From positions 13,640,001 through 13,704,000 of the forward strand of contig NC_053184.1 of the NCBI RefSeq assembly GCF_905163445.1: a stretch of DNA of 64,000 nt, written 5' to 3'. Shown here piece by piece: positions 61,201 to 64,000 of the stretch. The notes beneath the pieces were generated by a model. It had not been told where the DNA came from. It made no database searches and saw only the letters and a program-made list of their open reading frames with translations. A program made the position numbers and the translations under genes. This DNA comes from Pararge aegeria (lineage: Eukaryota > Arthropoda > Insecta > Lepidoptera > Nymphalidae). Position 1 is the first letter of the stretch. Every line of letters begins with the position of its first letter.

Positions 61201-63347
61201 AAGGGCACCCGAGCAAAGCAGAATTAAAATTTATATAATTACCTCATAGAATAAAGAATGTCGCCGTGCTGACTGATTCTCAACAACTTATTGGGCACAG
61301 TGATTGTGTGGACATACGAATGTTTCCCGTTGTAGAAGTAAGTGTCCGGCCGCCATATTCTTTCCAGCATTTTGATCGAGAGCGACAAGGACCTTATCGG
61401 GCCGAGGAAAGAGAGACGCGTGTCTCGCCAGTATTGTCGGAAGTAGCAATCCATCGAATAATCCTGCAATGAAAAGTTATGAAGGCCGGTTGCGGTAAGC
61501 CGCAGTTGCAATCGCAATAGCAATACTTATTTATAACAAGCCGCAAACTAAACGCACACTGCATATAGAAACCATGCGTTGACCCGCTAAAGGGCTGTCC
61601 TTCCTTTTTTATCTTCCGTTCCGAGGATAAACGCAGTACGTTTACTTCATTTACGAGTAGTTAGAGAAGGATAGATTAAATTTCTTATTCAGTACAGTTG
61701 TTAATAGTAAGTAAGCAGGTAACAAACATCTGATGCAACTAATTATTATATTTTAGAAAGCATTAACTACTTATTGCATAATAATGTTAGGTATCTTTGA
61801 ATAATGATTGAAATCCGCTACGTTCCAACTAGTACAATATAGAAAACCATCATTAAGCTCTTTTAAATGCGGCAACTACAAAACGGAAAAAATATTTCCT
61901 CGTAAATTGGGCAAGTTTTTTTATATAGTCTAATAGTTGTTATGAATATATCATTGAAGAGGCATGATGAGTGTCACAAAAAATCGATAAAATATTGTAT
62001 AAATGTAATGAAATAATATTCTGTATTAATGAATAAAGGTTTTTTATTTATATTCTTAGTCAGACTGGTATTTATTTTCAATAAATAAAACTGCAATATG
62101 TAGCGATCCGCAATTGCAGGTGAAACTATTTTGTGATAACAAACTATCAGTTGCTCAGTTTTGTGTTATGATCTATAAATCTTTTGTTATGGAACAAGGA
62201 CTTTGAATATAGCTCTAATTTGCCTATGACGCGGACATCAGGAGTGCGGCCATGATACGCAGAGCGTTTTCGCGGGAAATATTTATTTTAAATATTATTA
62301 CTATTGTAAGTAGCTACATTAAATATCTCCAAACACCAAAAAAATTTTCAAAATTTAGTCATCATGCCTTTATTGGGCGAAGTTTACTACTAGCAAATTT
62401 TAAACGTATGCTTGCGATTTTCAGTTGTAGCGCAGCAGAGACCGATAATTAATCTAAAGATATTATATTGTTTTATATTCTAATTAACTGAGGAAAATGT
62501 GCTCGACGATACAGGCGCACTGCCTTTGCTGACCCTAATAGTTACGTAATATCAGTATATTTCAAGTATTCATGAATATTATTCATAAAAATATTCATCA
62601 GTCACCTTAGTACTCATAACACAAGCTACGGTTACTTTAGGTCTAGACAGCGATGTGTGTATTTTCGTAGTATATTTATTAATAAAAAAATCTACTTGCA
62701 GCTACTTTAAAATAAAAGTTGCTAATACGATTTAAATGATTTGACTTGTTTGGAACCCGTAGCTATTCTAATTGAAATCTTAAATAAGTAAATACAAATA
62801 TTGCAGCTTTTAATATTTACCATATCTAATTCAGAGACTGGTCCCATACTTCGTATCAATATATTCGTTTGGACGACAGTAGGATAGCCTGTTAACAAAA
62901 CAAATAGGGTCGTGTTTCTTTAAGAGTGCTAGAACTTATCCATTTCCCTCTTTAATTACTTAACGCAATAAATTTGCGAGTAGCAATGTTTACGTACCTT
63001 TTCCGTGAGTGGGTAGTTGGGAATTTTCATAATTCTTCAATAGATTTTCGAGAACCAACGTGATATTTTTCGATACGGCGTCGTTAATGCTTCTCTTTTG
63101 ATTTAATTTCCACTCGTTGGATTCGATATCCTCATAGGTATCGTTGACAAAGCTCGAGAGTAGTGCGTCAGATCTTTCATCCCAGTATTCAACGTCTCTT
63201 GACAGATTTTTAGCGGTTGTAGATAAAATCTTTGGAGTGGCTCTTCCCGCAACGCTTTCATGGGACTTGAAGGATGTCAGCGTTATTGGGAATGTTCCAT
63301 TTTTGGTCGTCAAGTAGATTGCTCCTTTAGCGTCCACGATTAGACAG
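52232..63347 (-). CDS. Grd: GRD-type ligand-gated chloride channel subunit (partial, 5' end off window)
   Basis: A Cys-loop receptor subunit of the GABA/glycine class. Exons in order: 63347-62998, 62888-62821, 61463-61243, 59396-59314, 58712-58578, 56308-56181, 55054-54869, 53894-53763, 53260-53074 and 52395-52232. All phases close. The first exon seen opens in mid-protein (CLIVDAKGAIYL), so the signal-peptide exon lies beyond 63348. The extracellular domain has TNILIRSMGPVSELDM, DYSMDCYFRQYWRD and the Cys loop CPMELRNFPMDRQSC. M1 is GYFLIQVYVPCILIVVLSWV. M2 is ATSDRVGLGITTVLTLSTIS, with glycine rather than alanine at the 2' site. M3 follows, then a long M3-M4 loop with an Arg/Ser cluster. 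M4 is LFPASFALLNLFYWLIYAFA, with the stop 17 codons further on. The GRD assignment rests on the SMDCYFRQ and ATSDRVGLG signatures; LCCH3 and RDL fit less well. Confidence 0.93.
52640..52860. repeat. Dispersed repeat in GRD last intron
   Basis: Contains 'aatttatttcaagtaggcct', 'gcacttttgaaacgtcaag' and 'ttctaccgagaagagccggc', a lepidopteran retroposon-like sequence related to that at 16993-17090. Confidence 0.55.
53486..53605. repeat. (TA)n microsatellite between direct repeats
   Basis: A TA run (about 53507-53529) lies between two copies of a 21-base sequence (53486-53506 and 53553-53573, starting GTTTTATCGTGAAATG). Inverted 'cacgataaa' segments follow, so the block can fold. Confidence 0.8.
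55334..55389. repeat. Tandem duplication of a 28-bp unit
   Basis: 55334-55361 and 55362-55389 differ by one base; each contains GGTAACGCCATAGGTTTTTT. Confidence 0.92.
55690..55895. repeat. Repeat family C, copy 3
   Basis: 'tgccgccattgctgcgttcc', 'gcatgaggcttaacatctat' and 'ccatcaggtgagccatttgc' match the other two copies. It lies in a GRD intron. Confidence 0.65.
56745..56880. repeat. Repeat family D, copy 2
   Basis: 'ttcggccgtggctagtaacc', 'cggtacgatgctgcgtagaa' and 'ggggtatgaattaaaacc' match the 59745 copy. Confidence 0.6.
57250..57460 (+). repeat. Decayed tRNA-like SINE
   Basis: A degenerate A box (CTGGCGCATTGG) and B box (GGTTCAATTCC) are followed by 'tggtaggggcattttgggac' and 'gacccaccacgctactccaa', all typical of a lepidopteran SINE. 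Confidence 0.55.
58218..58515 (+). repeat. SINE family A in GRD intron
   Basis: The B box (GGTTGATTCCC) and body ('cctgcctgcccgagagttct', 'ctcaaaggcgtgtt') are clear; the A box is mostly lost. It ends 'gttgatactaatgatg', close to the GRD exon at 58578. Confidence 0.7.
59745..59965. repeat. Repeat family D, copy 3
   Basis: Contains 'gaaggcttcgactgtggctg', 'gtgatgccgcgtagcaa', 'ttaggttagtaggttaacac' and 'gtagtcaagggctaacttgt'. This is the longest copy. Confidence 0.6.
60952..61178 (-). repeat. SINE family A next to a GRD exon
   Basis: Minus-strand copy with a clear tail ('catcatcatatcaacccatt') and body ('ggcccactacagggcacga', 'ttgaagcaagtgatatttta') but no head. It ends about 65 bp from the exon at 61243. 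Confidence 0.7.
61950..62245. repeat. Interspersed repeat family E, copy 2
   Basis: Partner of 49239-49530, with the shared 'tttcaataaataaaactgca' and 'tagcgatccgc'. Confidence 0.65.
62525..62690 (-). repeat. Partial SINE family B
   Basis: The tail-side half only, with 'ttcatcagtcaccttagtac' and 'gtgtgtattttcgtagtata' as in the copies at 17520 and 40610. Confidence 0.55.
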
Positions 63348-63639
63348 CTGTATCAAAAAGATTGTATAAAATAGGTAAGTATAATGAAGGAAAAAAAAGG
63401 TGTTTTGAAATTTAACAATAATGAATGAGTAAAGGATTTATTAATGTTATTAATAAAACAAAATAATTATTTGTAAGAGAAAAATTTAAAGTTAGTAGTA
63501 GTTCTTAAACTAAAAGCTAAGTGAAAAAATTACTCAATTTTTATTTACACATTTAACTTAATATTTTGATAATTTCAACTAAGTAGGTTAAGTGAATCAA
63601 ATTCCTGTTTCGGTAAAAATAAGGCTCTATAATTAAAAG

Positions 63640-63855
63640 TTTGCCCTTGACTGGATCTCACCTGATGGTAAGTGATGATGCAAGGTAAGATGGTAACCGG
63701 CTGGCCTGCTAGTGGTACTAGCCGCGGCCTAAGAGAAAATTCAGAAATTATGAATTACCCAATTGCCCCTGCCGGGAATCGAACCCGGACCTCCTATTTA
63801 TCCACAGCCTCATTTCACCACACCGCAGAGCTTACCACTGCGCCAGCGAGGTAAG
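63640..63855 (-). repeat. tRNA-derived SINE near the right edge
   Basis: On the minus strand, CTGGCGCAGTGGTAAGC (A box) and GGGTTCGATTCCC (B box) are spaced as in a tRNA promoter. The transcript would continue through a retroposon body towards lower coordinates. It is not an intact tRNA gene because the arms do not close into a cloverleaf. Confidence 0.7.
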
Positions 63856-64000
63856 CAACGTTTTTTGGCAAAATCTGCTTACAGATTGGTAACTTTTGAT
63901 TAATGATGACTAAAGAGATTCCGTCATAGTAGGTACCTTAACCAAAAATAAAAAGGCATTATGCCTGCCTTTTTTTTTGTAAGTGTCAAAGGAACACTTT

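Noticed and set aside
63770..63850. Possible tRNA gene with clear A and B boxes on the minus strand
   Set aside because: The acceptor and anticodon arms do not pair into a cloverleaf and retroposon-like sequence follows the B box, so this is a SINE head.

Overview
This window looks like nuclear DNA from a butterfly or moth (Lepidoptera). It is AT-rich, its genes are split by introns with ordinary GT/AG ends, and it carries many tRNA-derived SINEs, 5'-truncated LINE tails ending in TGA/ATG repeats, MITEs and a decayed Tc1-like transposon of kinds typical of Lepidoptera. All gene models were read by eye by matching translated exons to known families and checking that splice phases add up. I cannot name the species.

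Layout. (1) 452-3794, +: complete five-exon gene for mitochondrial ribosomal protein L28 (mRpL28), with a SINE and a LINE in its introns. (2) 3.8-7.7 kb: AT-rich intergenic DNA with a fold-back element. (3) 7.7-8.35 kb: decayed tandem copies of the last coding exon of the next gene, one interrupted by a LINE insertion. (4) 8348-25199, -: complete gene for the regulatory alpha subunit of phosphorylase kinase (PHKA). The coding sequence over 17 constitutive exon positions is 3660 nt (1219 aa). It has a pair of homologous 148-nt exons that look mutually exclusive, and a 39-nt in-frame microexon candidate. (5) 25.2-25.9 kb: a short divergent promoter interval. (6) 25892-26608, +: single-exon gene for a small type I membrane protein of unknown function. 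(7) 30531-42938, +: complete gene for an adenylyl cyclase of the ADCY9/Ac13E class, with a tight pair of upstream ORFs and a dead Tc1-like element in an intron. (8) 43-52 kb: gene-poor DNA with satellites, SINEs and MITEs. (9) 52232-63347, -: the ligand-gated chloride channel subunit GRD (Cys-loop family), ten exons, with the 5' exon(s) beyond the right edge.

The genes do not form an operon. Two of them sit in connected signalling pathways: adenylyl cyclase makes cAMP, which activates PKA, which in turn phosphorylates phosphorylase kinase. I see no evidence that their proximity matters. The points most worth checking are the alternative-splicing architecture of PHKA, the tandem duplication of its lipidation-bearing C-terminal exon, the upstream ORF overlapping the cyclase start codon, and two copies of one MITE family with perfect 8-bp target duplications.
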